Assembly (NCBI RefSeq): GCF_014189855.1
Contig: NZ_BJFN01000001.1
Coordinates: forward strand, 1,178,001-1,242,000
Length of the DNA: 64,000 nucleotides
Origin: Buttiauxella sp. A111
GTDB lineage: Bacteria; Pseudomonadota; Gammaproteobacteria; Enterobacterales; Enterobacteriaceae
Direction of reading: 5' to 3'
Of the stretch, positions 63,799 through 64,000 are shown piece after piece. The notes beneath the pieces are model-generated. The model had not been told where the DNA came from, ran no database searches, and worked only from the letters and a program-made list of their open reading frames with translations. A program made the translations under genes and the position numbers. The first letter of the stretch is position 1. Every line of letters starts with the position of its first letter.

Positions 63799-64000
63799 AC
63801 ATCCCTTCCCTGACAGCTTTATGCGAGGAGAGATTGTATCTAAATGTCACAATAAAGACTTCGCTTTTTAATGCCGTTCAATGGCGGTTTAAAATTGGCG
63901 CAGATAAGATAGTTCTTAGCCGTACGCCAGGTTACAGTTCATCGTGGTATGCGAACAAAATCAGGTAATACTTGTCGAAGATTAACTTTGATTAAACAGG
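63799..64000. promoter_or_regulatory. upstream region of perM, probably divergent from bepA
   Basis: There are no start codons of a real gene in these 202 bp. The last bases (GATTAAACAGG) could be a ribosome-binding region. In E. coli the divergent periplasmic protease gene bepA begins here, so its coding part may start just beyond the window. Confidence 0.4.

Overview
This is chromosomal DNA of a member of the Enterobacteriaceae. Nearly every gene has a close counterpart, mostly in the same order, in the E. coli K-12 segment running from ypeC-mntH-nupC through gltX, lig-zipA, cysK-pts-crr, the sulfate operon, hemF-maeB-talA-tktB and acrD to dapE-purC-bamC-dapA-gcvR-bcp-perM. It is not E. coli or Salmonella. 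Several blocks that E. coli carries here are absent (eut, murQP-ucpA, pdxK-yfeK-yfeS, xapAB). Others are present that E. coli lacks here: a diguanylate cyclase beside pdeA, a flxA gene, and a full periplasmic nitrate reductase operon. Three exact 127-bp ERIC elements also fit an enterobacterium. I cannot name the genus from the sequence alone.

Layout. 1-4.1 kb: tail of an aldo/keto reductase, two small secreted proteins (YpeC, YcgJ-like), the manganese importer mntH with a MntR-type and a Fur-type operator, and the nucleoside transporter nupC. 4.1-8.0 kb: a c-di-GMP pair on the minus strand, the phosphodiesterase PdeA followed by a GGEEF diguanylate cyclase. 8.3-11.4 kb: two tRNA-Ala genes, yfeC, gltX, then a tRNA operon of three identical tRNA-Val and one tRNA-Lys, followed by a partial tRNA-Lys copy with a structured insert. 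11.4-18.3 kb: flxA with a sigma-28-like promoter, yfeR/yfeH, ypeB, ligA, zipA, cysZ. 18.4-27.2 kb: cysK, the PTS operon ptsH-ptsI-crr, cysM and cysPUWA. 27.4-32 kb: yfeX, the lipoprotein yfeY, yfeZ, ypeA, amiA, hemF. 32-39.7 kb: maeB, talA, tktB, ypfG, nudK.

39.9-49.2 kb is the most distinctive region. napFDABC (no napG or napH), aegA and the adjacent pair narQ-narP form one block for nitrate/nitrite sensing and periplasmic nitrate reduction. In E. coli, nap and narP lie far from aegA-narQ. The intergenic sequence upstream of napF holds an FNR-like site and a 7-2-7 NarL/NarP-type palindrome 20 bp apart, so the local two-component system probably controls the local reductase.

49.3-64 kb: the RND pump acrD with a BaeR-like box, the 19-residue small protein ypfM, yffB, the lysine/diaminopimelate genes dapE and dapA, ypfN, ypfH, the tRNA acetyltransferase tmcA, ypfJ, purC with a near-perfect PurR operator, the outer-membrane assembly lipoprotein bamC, gcvR, the peroxiredoxin bcp and the transporter-like perM. 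Sulfur uptake and cysteine synthesis (cysZ, cysK, cysM, cysPUWA), sugar uptake (pts-crr) and the non-oxidative pentose phosphate branch (talA-tktB) form coherent functional groups. No phage, insertion sequence, CRISPR array or defence system was seen.
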